A DNA stretch of 44,707 nt, taken from IMG/VR virus record IMGVR_UViG_3300045282_000208, positions 1 to 44,707 of that record. One strand, 5' to 3'. The translations under genes were made by a program, and so were the position numbers. Positions 29,528-38,415 of the stretch are shown here, in pieces. This stretch comes from a virus. The notes below the pieces were generated by a model. The model worked only from the letters and a program-made list of their open reading frames with translations. It was not told the DNA's origin and did no database searches. Each line of letters begins with the position of its first letter. Position 1 is the first letter of the stretch.

Positions 29528-30823
29528 TCACCACGACATGCCGATACCGCCGCTCATGTCCGTGCCCGCGTTGCTGCTGCTCATCCCGCCGAGCCACTTA
29601 TCCCACGGCAGCTTGTTCACGACGCCCGCGCCGATCTGCCCGGCCGCCCCGATGAGCGCGCCCGTGCGCTGCGCGCCGATCTGGTCCTGCTGGTTCTGCA
29701 TCTGCTGCAGCTGCATCATCTGGTTGAACGGGTCGGTGCCCGACAGCACGCTTTGCATGGCGGCCATGCGCTGCGTCGCCAGCGCGTTCGGGAGCGCCGA
29801 GGTCTGCAGCAGCGCGTCACCGCGCGACTGGTCGTCCAGATACTGCTGGCGGCGCAGCGAGGCCATCGTGGTCGCCGCGTTCATGCCCTGATTCTTCTCG
29901 GCCATCAGCGCCTGCACGACGTTGCCGAGGATCCCCGCGCGCGTCGCCTGCCACTGCTGCGCGAGCGCCGCGTCGTCGCCCCCGCGCGCCGCCAGCCCGC
30001 TCGACATCTGCACGGCCTCGTCGCGCCGCCGGTTGCGCTCGTCGGTGACGTACTGCAGCAGCGCCTGCTGCTGCCCGGCGCGGGCCTTCTGATACCCCGC
30101 GCTCGTCTCCGCGCCGAGCGCCTGCGCGACGCCGCTGGTGGGCGCGAGGCCGCGCGACGCCATCTGCTGCGCGTTCTGCTGGTAGGCGTCGTCCCGCTGC
30201 AGCGCGAGCGAGTCGAAGAAGCGCGCCTTCAGCGCCGCCTCGTCGGACGCCGAGAACGGCTCCGCGTTCAACTCGCCCATCCGCTGCTTGGTCGCCGCCG
30301 CGTACTGGTCGGTGTAGGCGTTCTTCGCCCCGCCGCCGCTGGCCGCCGCCTGCAGCGTCCCCAGTGCGGCGTTGAACCGCGGGTCGGGCGCGAGATAGCC
30401 CTGCAGGATGTTGTTGATGTCCCCGTAGTCGGGCGCGGCCTGATTCAGCTGCGTCATCCGCTGGTTCCACGCGGTGTTGATCGGCTGCGTGGTCGGGTCA
30501 TCGAAGAAGTTGCCGAACGGGCTGCTGCCGCCCGGCGCGGCCCCGTAGCTCGGCGCGCTGTAGCCCCCGCCGTAGGGCGCGTTGGGATTCGTCATCTGGT
30601 AGCCTGCTGGCCGCGGCGCGTTGCCGCCGAACGACCCGATCGCGCTTGCGCCCGCGCCGACGAGGCCGCCCGTCATCGACCCCCGCACTGCGCCCGTCAC
30701 CGCGTTATCGAACGTGTCCCAGCCCGACTGCTTCATCGGCTGGCCGTTCGCGTCCCACACCCAGCCCTTCGGCGCGGGGCCGTTGATCGCCGTCCAGAGG
30801 CTACCGCCCTGCGGGGTTGCCAT
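29528..30823 (-). CDS. Internal virion protein, Gln/Ala-rich (431 aa)
   Basis: ATG 30823. Residues ~30-130 are Gly/Ser/Tyr-rich with a hydrophobic Gly zipper ('GGLVGAGASAIGSFGG'). A long alpha-helical region rich in Gln and Ala follows ('MTQLNQAAPDYGDINNILQG', 'QWQATRAGILGNVVQALMAE'). Such helical proteins line podovirus capsid cores or form ejection channels. It is assigned by position; no family was recognised. Confidence 0.72.
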   Translation of the reverse strand: MATPQGGSLWTAINGPAPKGWVWDANGQPMKQSGWDTFDNAVTGAVRGSMTGGLVGAGASAIGSFGGNAPRPAGYQMTNPNAPYGGGYSAPSYGAAPGGSSPFGNFFDDPTTQPINTAWNQRMTQLNQAAPDYGDINNILQGYLAPDPRFNAALGTLQAAASGGGAKNAYTDQYAAATKQRMGELNAEPFSASDEAALKARFFDSLALQRDDAYQQNAQQMASRGLAPTSGVAQALGAETSAGYQKARAGQQQALLQYVTDERNRRRDEAVQMSSGLAARGGDDAALAQQWQATRAGILGNVVQALMAEKNQGMNAATTMASLRRQQYLDDQSRGDALLQTSALPNALATQRMAAMQSVLSGTDPFNQMMQLQQMQNQQDQIGAQRTGALIGAAGQIGAGVVNKLPWDKWLGGMSSSNAGTDMSGGIGMSW

Positions 30824-30827
30824 CGGC

Positions 30828-31211
30828 CTACATGCTGCTGAACGGGTTGCGCGACTGCGCGTACTGCGTCATCGCCTGCTGCGCGCCCGGCGCGCTGCCC
30901 TGCAGCCACTGCGCGTAGCCGGGATCCTGCTGCTTCATGTAGGTCGGCAGCATCCCGGCGTACTGCCGCAGCAGCATGTCCCGCAGCGGCTGCTGCTGCG
31001 CGTACTGGGCCTGCTTCTGCGCGAGGATCGCGTTCATCGCGTCCATGTTGCCGCCCCCGCTCCCGCTGCTCCCGCTGCTGCTGCTCTTCTTCTTGTTCCC
31101 GAAGAGCGCGCCGAGGCCGCTGGCGATGAGCGGGATCGCGAACTGCCAGAACCCGAGGCCACCTACCGCGAGGCGCAGCGCCCGGCCACCGAGAAGATCG
31201 AACGGCTTCAT
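30828..31211 (-). CDS. Small virion-region protein with membrane segment (127 aa)
   Basis: ATG 31211 follows GAGGTG. A hydrophobic segment lies near the N-terminus (WQFAIPLIASGLGALFG), followed by KKKSSSSGSSGSGGG and a Gln/Ala-rich helical C-terminus like that of the next gene. It may be a small ejection protein or a membrane-active virion factor. Confidence 0.7.
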   Translation of the reverse strand: MKPFDLLGGRALRLAVGGLGFWQFAIPLIASGLGALFGNKKKSSSSGSSGSGGGNMDAMNAILAQKQAQYAQQQPLRDMLLRQYAGMLPTYMKQQDPGYAQWLQGSAPGAQQAMTQYAQSRNPFSSM

Positions 31212-31213
31212 CG

Positions 31214-31579
31214 TTACACCTCAAGCGCGATCATGAACGGCGCGTTGATCACCGACGACGAGAGATAGATCCGGTTCGCGTCGCAGCGCCGCGTCACCCG
31301 CAGCGGCACGATCTGCGCGCCGACGATCCGCAGCGGCAGCACTTGAATCATGTTGTACGGCACCGCCGCCAGCCCATGCACGATCGTGAACTCCGTGTTG
31401 GCCGTCGCCGCCGTGACGCCGTCGAAATAATACAGCTGCAGGTTCTCCGCGCGGCTGCTGGGGTCCGGCTGCCCGAGGCGCAGGTTCGTCAGCACGTACT
31501 CAAACGCCAGCTGCAGCGCCTTCCGCTGGTCGGTCGGGAACCCCGCCAGCACCTGATTGACGTAGCTGATTTGCGCCAT
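31214..31579 (-). CDS. Tail-fibre-associated protein (121 aa)
   Basis: ATG 31579 directly follows the stop of the third fibre gene. A short N-terminal helix precedes a beta domain with 'TEFTIVHGLAAVPYNMIQVLP' and 'VPLRVTRRCDANRIYLSSSV'. This pattern (T.F...HGL...P..., R..D...IYL.SS) occurs in small proteins next to podovirus fibre genes. It may cap or decorate a fibre; the exact role is unknown. Confidence 0.7.
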   Translation of the reverse strand: MAQISYVNQVLAGFPTDQRKALQLAFEYVLTNLRLGQPDPSSRAENLQLYYFDGVTAATANTEFTIVHGLAAVPYNMIQVLPLRIVGAQIVPLRVTRRCDANRIYLSSSVINAPFMIALEV

Positions 31580-32386
31580 TCAGACCCAGTAGGTGAACGC
31601 CGCGTAGAGGTAGAAGCCGTTGGCCGAAATCGGGAACGTGCCGGTCGCGGCCGCGGTCGGGTAGAAGGTCACTTGGTTCCCGCTGATCACGGCGTGCGCC
31701 ACCACCCAGCTGCCCACGTTGCAGATGTAGGGCACCTCCTCGTTGATCGCGGGCACGGCCGGAAGCTGGACCTTCACGGACGCCGTCACGGCGCTCAGAG
31801 ACGACGGGCCAATCGCGATCAGCACATACATCGTGCGACCGATGAGTGCCCACCGATAGACGACGTTGGCCTGCGGCACGGTCCATGTGCCGGTCGCCGC
31901 CGTGTAGAGCGCCGGGTTGTAGCCCGGGTCGTTCCACTCCCCCATGCCGTAGGGCCGGGCGCGCTCGCGCAGCGTGCCGTCGGTCTGCGCCGAGAACATC
32001 TCGGTCATCGCCGCCGGGTTCGCGCCCGCCCCCGCATAGCCCCAGCGGGACAGCCCGTCCACCAGCGTGATCTGCGACGCCCCCAGCGCGGTGTCGTCGC
32101 GCAGGTTACTGAAGCCGTCGTAGCGCACGTTGCAGCCCAGCACCATCCCGGTCGGCAGCCCCTGCTGCACGTAGCCCTTCGCGAGCACACCCGTCCCGTC
32201 GAGGGTCAGCTGGGGGCGCGTCCCCCGGATGGTCTGCGGGTAGGGCAGCCCCCCGCCGTTCACCGGGTTGACGAGCGAGGTTTCCAGCGCGACGACCTCC
32301 GTCTGCAGCGCGTTGAGGTGCGCGGCAAAGATCGTCTGCCCGTCGCTGCGGGCCGGAAACGCCACGGGACTGGTAGGGTAGGCCAT
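31580..32386 (-). CDS. Tail fibre/receptor-binding paralogue C (268 aa)
   Basis: ATG 32386. The N-terminus 'YPTSPVAFPARSDGQTIFAA' and 'LNALQTEVVALETSL' match the two genes upstream. The C-terminal half has 'YGMGEWNDPGYNP', 'GTWTVPQANVVYRWALIGRT' and 'YLYAAFTYWV', closest to paralogue A. The shared start probably docks on the tail. The variable end likely meets the receptor. Confidence 0.8.
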   Translation of the reverse strand: MAYPTSPVAFPARSDGQTIFAAHLNALQTEVVALETSLVNPVNGGGLPYPQTIRGTRPQLTLDGTGVLAKGYVQQGLPTGMVLGCNVRYDGFSNLRDDTALGASQITLVDGLSRWGYAGAGANPAAMTEMFSAQTDGTLRERARPYGMGEWNDPGYNPALYTAATGTWTVPQANVVYRWALIGRTMYVLIAIGPSSLSAVTASVKVQLPAVPAINEEVPYICNVGSWVVAHAVISGNQVTFYPTAAATGTFPISANGFYLYAAFTYWV

Positions 32387-32391
32387 GGCCG

Positions 32392-33180
32392 TCAGAAGGC
32401 GAAGTGCAGGTTTAGCGCGACAATCAGCGACGCGACCGCCGGGAACGCCCCGGCCGCCGCGGTGGCATAGAGCGTCGCCTGCGTCGCCCCGGGCGTGATC
32501 CCCCACAACGCTTGGGTCCACGTCCCGTTGACGTAGACGAGGTAGGTGCCCTGCTGTTGCACGCTCGCCGCCGGGAACGGCAACGTGAGCAGCAAGCCCG
32601 CAGTGGCCGAGCACGACCCGATGCCAATGACCGCGTTGACAAAGCACGTCCGGCCGACCAGCGAGTAGTAATACGCGATGGTTCCCGGGGTCCATGTGCC
32701 CGACGAGGCGCTGAACCACGCGCTCGTGGTCGGGGCCGTGATGAAATCGCCCAGCGGCTGCTGGCGCGCCCGTTCGAAGATCCCCCCCGCGCCGACGCCG
32801 AGAATCTGCACGGGGGACCGCGGGTTGGCCCCCGCGGGCAGGATGTAGCCATTGACCCCGGTCGTGAGCATCTGCAGCAGCGTCCCGCCCCGCGACGTGT
32901 CATCGAGGTTCCAATTGGCCCCGTCGTAGCGCGCGTTGAACAGCAGATCGAACTCTGCGGGGGACGCCTTCATCAGGTGCCCCTGATCGGGGAAGGTGAA
33001 GTCCACCCGCACTTCAGGGAGCGCGCCCGCGACCCGCTGCGGTGAGGGCAGCGCCCCGCCCACCAGCGCGGCCTCGATGGCCTGCACTTCATCCTGCAGC
33101 GCGTTGATGTGCTGCGCGAAGATCGACTGGCCGTCCACGCGAGCCGGAAACGCGACGGGCGACGCGGGGAAGTTCGCCAT
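32392..33180 (-). CDS. Tail fibre/receptor-binding paralogue B (262 aa)
   Basis: ATG 33180. The N-terminus 'FPASPVAFPARVDGQSIFAQ' and 'INALQDEVQAIEAALVGGAL' form the same module as its neighbours. The C-terminal region keeps 'SASSGTWTPGTIAYYYSLVG' but otherwise differs strongly from A and C. It is the most divergent tip of the three. Confidence 0.8.
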   Translation of the reverse strand: MANFPASPVAFPARVDGQSIFAQHINALQDEVQAIEAALVGGALPSPQRVAGALPEVRVDFTFPDQGHLMKASPAEFDLLFNARYDGANWNLDDTSRGGTLLQMLTTGVNGYILPAGANPRSPVQILGVGAGGIFERARQQPLGDFITAPTTSAWFSASSGTWTPGTIAYYYSLVGRTCFVNAVIGIGSCSATAGLLLTLPFPAASVQQQGTYLVYVNGTWTQALWGITPGATQATLYATAAAGAFPAVASLIVALNLHFAF

Positions 33181-33183
33181 GGG

Positions 33184-33981
33184 TCAGGGGATCGGATAGA
33201 ACGTCTGCAGCGTCACGTAGGTGTTCGCCCCGGCCGCCCACGGGACCGAGGCCGACACGGTCGCATAGATCGTTAGCACGTTGCCCGAGATCACGGCCTG
33301 CCCCGACTGCCACCCGCCCTGATAGCAGTTACATGGCACTTGCTGCGCGTAGAGGTTGCCGAAGGGGAGCGTGACCCGAATCCACGCCGGGGTGGTGCTC
33401 AGGGTCGATGGCCCGACACAGAACGAAAAAAAGCAGACCCGGCCCACCACCATGTAGCTGTACTTGATGTTCGCGGGCGACACGGTCCACGTTCCCGAGG
33501 CCGCCGACAGCTGCGCGCTGGCGCTGACATCCTGCCACTCTCCCATGCCGAAGCTCCGGCCCTTCTCGCGGATGCCCCCGGTCGCCCCATCGAAGTAGAC
33601 CAGTGAGGTCAGCCCGCGCGTCGGCAGCCGGTCGTTGATCGCAATGCCGCTGCTATCGAGCACTAGATGCACGCCGGGCGAGGCCGGGTCATCGAGCACC
33701 CAGTCGGTCGAGGCGGCGTTGCTTTCGAGGTTCTGGCTGACCCGCAGCTGGTGGCTCGCCGCGAGGATCCGTCCCAGCCCTTGCGTGGTGCCTCCGTCGA
33801 AGATCACGCCGCCCAGCGGACTGCCCGAGAGCCGCAGCGGCGACGGCAGCGCGCCGCCGATGAACGAGGCTTCCAGCGCCGCGACCTCGTCTTGCAGCGC
33901 GTTGATGTAACTCGCCACGAAGGGCGCGCCGTCGCTGCGGGCGGGCAGGGACGCAATCGCGGTCGGGTAGCTCGCCGCCAT
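33184..33981 (-). CDS. Tail fibre/receptor-binding paralogue A (265 aa)
   Basis: ATG 33981 shares a base with the stop of the nozzle-like gene. The N-terminus has 'LPARSDGAPFVASYINALQD' and 'EVAALEASFIGGALPSPLRL', the module shared by B and C. The distal part includes 'SFGMGEWQDVSASAQ', 'SAASGTWTVSPANIKYSYM' and a beta-rich end. It is first of a tandem triplicate. Confidence 0.82.
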   Translation of the reverse strand: MAASYPTAIASLPARSDGAPFVASYINALQDEVAALEASFIGGALPSPLRLSGSPLGGVIFDGGTTQGLGRILAASHQLRVSQNLESNAASTDWVLDDPASPGVHLVLDSSGIAINDRLPTRGLTSLVYFDGATGGIREKGRSFGMGEWQDVSASAQLSAASGTWTVSPANIKYSYMVVGRVCFFSFCVGPSTLSTTPAWIRVTLPFGNLYAQQVPCNCYQGGWQSGQAVISGNVLTIYATVSASVPWAAGANTYVTLQTFYPIP

Positions 33982-35870
33982 CAGTTGAACCCGCGCAGCT
34001 GCGGCTCGGGCCGCACGCCCAGCGCATAGGTGAAGAGCTTGAACAGCCCCAGCCCCACGTAGGTGCAGCGCACCGTGCAGGCCATGCCCTCGGCCTTCAG
34101 CGGGAGCATCGACGTGAAGTAGCGCCGCTGCTTGCCGCTGTAGACATCCGTCCCGAGGATCGCGAGGCTGTAGAGCGACAAGCCGCCACTGGTGATGTCG
34201 ATCGGCAGCGTCGCAACCAGTGAGTCGTCCACCAGCACCTCGACGGTGAACGTGCCCGCGGTCGGCCGATACTCGCCGAAGACCTCGATGAAGCGCGACC
34301 ACCGCCGCGCCGCGGGCAGCAGCGCCGGGCCTTCGTAGTAGCTCGTCATCGGCGCGCCGTCCTCGCCCGCGCCCGGGAGCGACTCCTCGGCCAGCATCCC
34401 CACGTCGTACTTCCACGACCAGAGGCGCTGCTGGTCCCCGAGCGACACCTCGCGCCCGTCCCACGGGATGTAGCCGCCGATCGCGCGCGTGGTCGAGGTC
34501 CACGCTGAGGTGCCTTCCGCGATCTTCGTGCGCGAGAGGTCGAGCACCCACTCGCCCGGCGTCGAGATGTCGTAGAGGCGCGGCACCGCGATCCGCACCT
34601 CCTTGCGCGTGGGGTGGTAGACGACCGGGATCTTCTGAATTTCCGCGGGCGTCGTGTGCTGCATCATGTCCGACCACGCCGTCCAGATGTCGTCGCTCAG
34701 GAGCGAGTCGGTGGCCCCGTCGAACAAGTACAGCCCGCCGTCGCTGCAGTGCAGCACGCCCGCTTCAATCTGATAGACCGCGCGCGGCCCGAGCGCCCCG
34801 GCCACCGCGCCCGCACTGGGGCGCACCTCAAAGTCGAGCGAGGTCTGCCCGATGATCAGGTAGACCCCGGTGTTGCCGAAGACGATCAGCGTGTCGCCGA
34901 GCGCGATGAGCGCCGTGATGCGGTCGCCGCGGTCGAACGGGATGTCGAGGTAGTAGAGGCCCGGCCACGCCTGCGGCAGGAAGATCTCGCTGAACCAGAT
35001 CCGGTTCGTGACCGTCGCGTCGCGCGCCCACCACCGGTTGCGCCAGACGACCCCGAAGCTGAACGCGCCCGGGGGCGTGTTCTTCGTCGGCAGTTCGACG
35101 CCGTCAGGGAAGAACGACCCGGGCGTCGTGATGTCGAACGTCGTCGTCGCGTTCGGCACGCTGCCCGCACGGCGCAGCACCGACTCGCCCGCGGTCACGT
35201 TGCGGCAGTAGATGTACTTCGTCGTGACCTGCGTGTCGGCGCTGACCGCCATGGTCACGCGGATCGTCAGGTTGCCTGCGGACGGCGCGATGCTCGCGAC
35301 CGTGGCCCCGCTGCTCTCAAAGTTCAGCGTGCTGTCGCCGTAGGTGTAGGCGACCTCGTAGGTGTTGCCCGCGACGAGCGTGCCGCCCGCGACGAGCGCC
35401 AGCGTCGGGGGCGCGGCGGGCGCGACGATCCCCATGACCGTCCACGTCGTGCCGTCCTTGCTCTTGATCGGCGCGGCCTGCCCGTCGAACAGCGCGACGA
35501 GCGTGCGGTCGTAGACGTAGAAGTGCTCGTTCGTGGTCGAGCGGCCCCCGATGATCGCCGCCCCCCAGACGCCCGTGTCGGCGGGCTTGAAGACGACCCC
35601 GTTCACGCTCGCCAGCATGAACGTGCCGGTGACGAGGTAGATGCGCCGCGCGCCTTGGATCCGCCCCGCCCAGATCGAACCGTTGCTGCGGGTCTGCCAC
35701 CCGGGGAACGGTTGCCACGCGCCCGGCTCCTGCAGCGAGACGTTCCGCAGGAACCGCGACCGCTCCGGCTGGATCAGCGTCGGCGAGTGACGGAGATCGA
35801 CCCCGCCGGTCAGGTCGTTGATCGGGACTAGCTGATAGGGCTTCTCCCCGAGTGCGGTCGTCGTTGCCAT
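33981..35870 (-). CDS. Tail nozzle/hub-like protein (629 aa)
   Basis: ATG 35870 follows GAGGTG. The N-terminus 'NDLTGGVDLRHSPTLIQPER' and 'FLRNVSLQEPGAWQPFPGW' is the typical opening of podovirus tail-tube proteins (GG...sp..I...E...L.N......R.G). The bulk is beta-propeller-like with an inserted Ig-like region (about 155-250: 'AGNTYEVAYTYGDSTLNFES'). 'IWFSEIFLPQAWPGLYYLDIP' and 'GDTLIVFGNTGVYLI' are recurring nozzle features. It likely closes the short tail and carries the fibres encoded next. Confidence 0.8.
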   Translation of the reverse strand: MATTTALGEKPYQLVPINDLTGGVDLRHSPTLIQPERSRFLRNVSLQEPGAWQPFPGWQTRSNGSIWAGRIQGARRIYLVTGTFMLASVNGVVFKPADTGVWGAAIIGGRSTTNEHFYVYDRTLVALFDGQAAPIKSKDGTTWTVMGIVAPAAPPTLALVAGGTLVAGNTYEVAYTYGDSTLNFESSGATVASIAPSAGNLTIRVTMAVSADTQVTTKYIYCRNVTAGESVLRRAGSVPNATTTFDITTPGSFFPDGVELPTKNTPPGAFSFGVVWRNRWWARDATVTNRIWFSEIFLPQAWPGLYYLDIPFDRGDRITALIALGDTLIVFGNTGVYLIIGQTSLDFEVRPSAGAVAGALGPRAVYQIEAGVLHCSDGGLYLFDGATDSLLSDDIWTAWSDMMQHTTPAEIQKIPVVYHPTRKEVRIAVPRLYDISTPGEWVLDLSRTKIAEGTSAWTSTTRAIGGYIPWDGREVSLGDQQRLWSWKYDVGMLAEESLPGAGEDGAPMTSYYEGPALLPAARRWSRFIEVFGEYRPTAGTFTVEVLVDDSLVATLPIDITSGGLSLYSLAILGTDVYSGKQRRYFTSMLPLKAEGMACTVRCTYVGLGLFKLFTYALGVRPEPQLRGFN

Positions 35871-35876
35871 GCCACC

Positions 35877-36734
35877 TCAGTACGTCCCGTAGGGGTTGAA
35901 CGAGGTCGGGTAGCGGAAGTTCCCGCCCCCGTACTGCGACGGGTTCGTGCTGGTGTACTGCGGCGGCGCGCCCTGCATGTAGCCGGACGGCGGCCCGGAC
36001 GGGGGCGGGGGCGGCGGCGGTTGCGCGATCGGCGCTTGCGGCACTTGCGCGATGGGCGTGTTGAAGCGCGGGTCGTTGCTCCGGTCAAACGACACGGGCG
36101 GGGCCACGGGCTGCGGAGCCGCGGGCAGCCGATCGACCAGTCCCCCGCCGGGGATGTTCGGGTTGATCGGCGGCGGCTTGATAATCGGCTTGACCGGCGG
36201 CTTGAGCGACGGCGGCAGGGGCGGCACCCCCGGCGGCTTCGCGCCCATGCCGGGCTTGGTCGTCGGCAGGCCGGGGAGGTTGGGCAGTCCCCCGCCCCCG
36301 GGCAGCTTGCTGATGAGATCCGCCAGCCCGCCCCCCATGCTCCCGCCCGCGCCACCGACCGGCATCTCCGCGGACGGCGGCTTGGCCTTCCCGAAGTCGC
36401 CGAACCCGCCGCCACTGAAGCCCCCGCCGCGCGCGAGTGCCCCCTGCGTTCCGACGCCGCCGCTCATCATCGCGTTGAGCAGCGCCTGCGCCCGGGGCTG
36501 GCTGGCCGTCTGGCGCGCCACGCTGCCCGAGCGCCCCGACAGCAGGTCGGCCGCGACCGCGTTCGGTCCCACGCCCGGCCCGGCCGCGGCCCCCGCGTAG
36601 GACGACGTGGGCAACTGGAGGTTGAGCGTCTGCAGCGCCTGCTGGACGGGCGTGCGCCGACGGCGCGCCGCGTTGGGCGCAGCGGCGTCAGCCGCGTTGG
36701 CCGCCGGAGAGAACGACTGGCCGAGGTCAGGCAT
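35877..36734 (-). CDS. Low-complexity Gly/Pro-rich virion-region protein (285 aa)
   Basis: ATG 36734 follows GAGGAG. An Ala-rich basic start is followed by Gly/Ser and then Pro/Gly-rich sequence ('PPLPPSLKPPVKPIIKPPPI') and a Tyr/Asn/Ser end ('YGGGNFRYPTSFNPYGTY'). Most of it is predicted disordered. It sits between another disordered protein and the nozzle gene, suggesting a virion linker or internal protein. The family is not recognised. Confidence 0.7.
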   Translation of the reverse strand: MPDLGQSFSPAANAADAAAPNAARRRRTPVQQALQTLNLQLPTSSYAGAAAGPGVGPNAVAADLLSGRSGSVARQTASQPRAQALLNAMMSGGVGTQGALARGGGFSGGGFGDFGKAKPPSAEMPVGGAGGSMGGGLADLISKLPGGGGLPNLPGLPTTKPGMGAKPPGVPPLPPSLKPPVKPIIKPPPINPNIPGGGLVDRLPAAPQPVAPPVSFDRSNDPRFNTPIAQVPQAPIAQPPPPPPPSGPPSGYMQGAPPQYTSTNPSQYGGGNFRYPTSFNPYGTY

Positions 36735-36744
36735 CGGAAGCTCC

Positions 36745-37890
36745 TCAGTAGTACGCGAACGACGGATTGTTCGGGCTGCGCCCGCGCGCGGCCGCGGCCT
36801 GCTCGGTCTGCCACGTCTGCTGCTGCGTCTGCAGCGCGGCCAGCTGCGCGGCCAGCTGCTGATACTTCGGGTCTTGCGTGATGTCGTAGGCCGCCTGCGG
36901 CGCGGGCGCAGCCGCCTTCGGCGGGGCCAGCAGGGTCTGGATCAGCGAGGCGTAGTCCGTCGCCGGAGTCGCCGACGCTTGTGGTGTGGCGGGCGCACTG
37001 CTGCCCCCACCCGCCCCCCACCACCAGCCCGAGCCGCCCGTGCCCGCCTTCATCAGGATGTCGATGGTGCCGACCCCGGGGATGTTGATGTCGCCGTTGC
37101 CGACCCGCGTCGTGCCGGGATAGGCCGCCGCGACGCGCGCGGTCGCGATGTCCATCTGGTCGGTGCGCCCCGGGATGCCCGAGAGGATGCGCCCCACGAC
37201 GTACTTGGGGTCTTGGTTGTTCGGGTCGTTCCACTTCGCGTTGTCCCAGCCCGGCATCGCGTAGCGGCTCGCGGGCGGCGCGACGAGGCGCGGCATCTGG
37301 TAGCCGTTCGTGTCCGCGGTCGGCGGCGGCGGCTGGCCGTCGGGGAAGCGCGGGTCCACCCCCTGCGGCGCGTAGCCACCACCGTAGCCCGGCGGCACGA
37401 CCCCCGTGTTCTGGTTCGTCTGCTGGTAGCCGGTCTGCGCGTACTGCTGCGTCTGGAACGGCGCGTAGGCTTGCTGCGCCTGCTGCTGCTGCTGCGCGGC
37501 GTAGGGCGCAACGAACGCCTGCTGCTGCTGGGGCGAGGAATTGTATTGCGCGGGCGCGCCCGGCCGCGGCTGCGTCGCGTAGAGGCCCGCCTGATACAGC
37601 GCCTCCTGCGACGGCGGCTGCCCGTAGGTGTAGGTCGCATAGGGGTAGTTCGGGTTCGCTCCCGCGGGCGCGCGGTAGCCCTGCACGGCCGTCTGCTGCG
37701 TCTGCTTCTGCTGCGCGTACGACGGCGTGGGGGCCGCGTAGGTGGGCGCAGGCGTGCCCTGCGACCCGGCCTGCGCGCCGCCGCTGCTGCCGTAGCTCGA
37801 CGCCGGGTTCCCCGCCGACGACGACGCCATGTAAGGCGACGGCTGCTGCGACTGCTTCTGCTGCCCGTAGTAGTCGTACGACGAGGCCAT
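36745..37890 (-). CDS. Gln/Tyr-rich prion-like virion-region protein (381 aa)
   Basis: ATG 37890. The first ~190 residues are extremely rich in Gln, Tyr, Ala and Pro ('AAQQQQQAQQAYAPFQTQQY'). A folded core follows (about residues 205-290, 'PKYVVGRILSGIPGRTDQMD', 'VGNGDINIPGVGTIDILMKA', then WWWGAGGG). A Gln/Ala coiled coil ends it. The core recurs in phages of GC-rich hosts and is of unknown function. Disorder plus Gln suggests phase-separating or flexible packing behaviour inside the virion. Confidence 0.72.
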   Translation of the reverse strand: MASSYDYYGQQKQSQQPSPYMASSSAGNPASSYGSSGGAQAGSQGTPAPTYAAPTPSYAQQKQTQQTAVQGYRAPAGANPNYPYATYTYGQPPSQEALYQAGLYATQPRPGAPAQYNSSPQQQQAFVAPYAAQQQQQAQQAYAPFQTQQYAQTGYQQTNQNTGVVPPGYGGGYAPQGVDPRFPDGQPPPPTADTNGYQMPRLVAPPASRYAMPGWDNAKWNDPNNQDPKYVVGRILSGIPGRTDQMDIATARVAAAYPGTTRVGNGDINIPGVGTIDILMKAGTGGSGWWWGAGGGSSAPATPQASATPATDYASLIQTLLAPPKAAAPAPQAAYDITQDPKYQQLAAQLAALQTQQQTWQTEQAAAARGRSPNNPSFAYY

Positions 37891-37894
37891 CGGC

Positions 37895-38230
37895 CTACTT
37901 CTTGGCGGCGGGAGCCGCCGCCTTCTTCCCGTTGCCGTTCTTCTCAGCAACGTGCTCGACCGGCACGTCCGGCAGCGTGACCGGCGGCACCTTGATGACG
38001 CGCACGACTTCGCGGTTGTCGTGGACCGCGCAGTGCGCGCCCTCGGCATCGTAGGTCGCCGCGTCCATGATGATGCGGCACCCGCACCCCATGATCGCTT
38101 CGCGCGTCTCGTAGGGCGTCGCCTTGGCCTTCGGCCCCTCGGGGGGCTTCGGAGCCTCGGGGGGCTTGGGGGCCGCCGGGGCCACCGGATGGGCCGGGGC
38201 CGCCATCTTCGGATCGGTCGGCGTCGTCAT
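37895..38230 (-). CDS. CGC...HCxVHD protein, long paralogue (111 aa)
   Basis: ATG 38230 follows GAGGAG. An Ala/Pro/Lys-rich N-terminal ~45 residues leads to 'IMGCGCRII' and 'HCAVHDNREVVRVI', a Cys/His motif shared with the gene just upstream. A disordered Lys/Ala tail ends it. The CGC...HCxVHD set could bind one metal ion. The function is unknown. Confidence 0.7.
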   Translation of the reverse strand: MTTPTDPKMAAPAHPVAPAAPKPPEAPKPPEGPKAKATPYETREAIMGCGCRIIMDAATYDAEGAHCAVHDNREVVRVIKVPPVTLPDVPVEHVAEKNGNGKKAAAPAAKK

Positions 38231-38415
38231 GGCTTCTGCTCCTCTACGAGCGGGCCGGTGACTCCACCGACCCCGCGGAACCGGGGCGCGGGCGCGTTCA
38301 CGCGCGACACCACCCAACAATCATGCACCGTGCAGTGCGGCTCGGCCGTCGCCGCCTCCCCGGCCTCCAGCGTCTGCTGGCAGCCGCACGCGAACGTCAG
38401 CGTGATCTTAGACAC
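38227..38415 (-). CDS. CGC...HCxVHD protein, short paralogue (62 aa)
   Basis: ATG 38415 lies 8 bases inside the end of the adaptor gene. 'FACGCQQTLEAGEAATAEPH' then 'CTVHDCWVVSRVNAP' gives Cys, Cys, His, Cys, His, Asp, aligned with the next gene's motif. Likely a small metal-binding protein, with a tandem duplicate downstream. Confidence 0.7.
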   Translation of the reverse strand: MSKITLTFACGCQQTLEAGEAATAEPHCTVHDCWVVSRVNAPAPRFRGVGGVTGPLVEEQKP

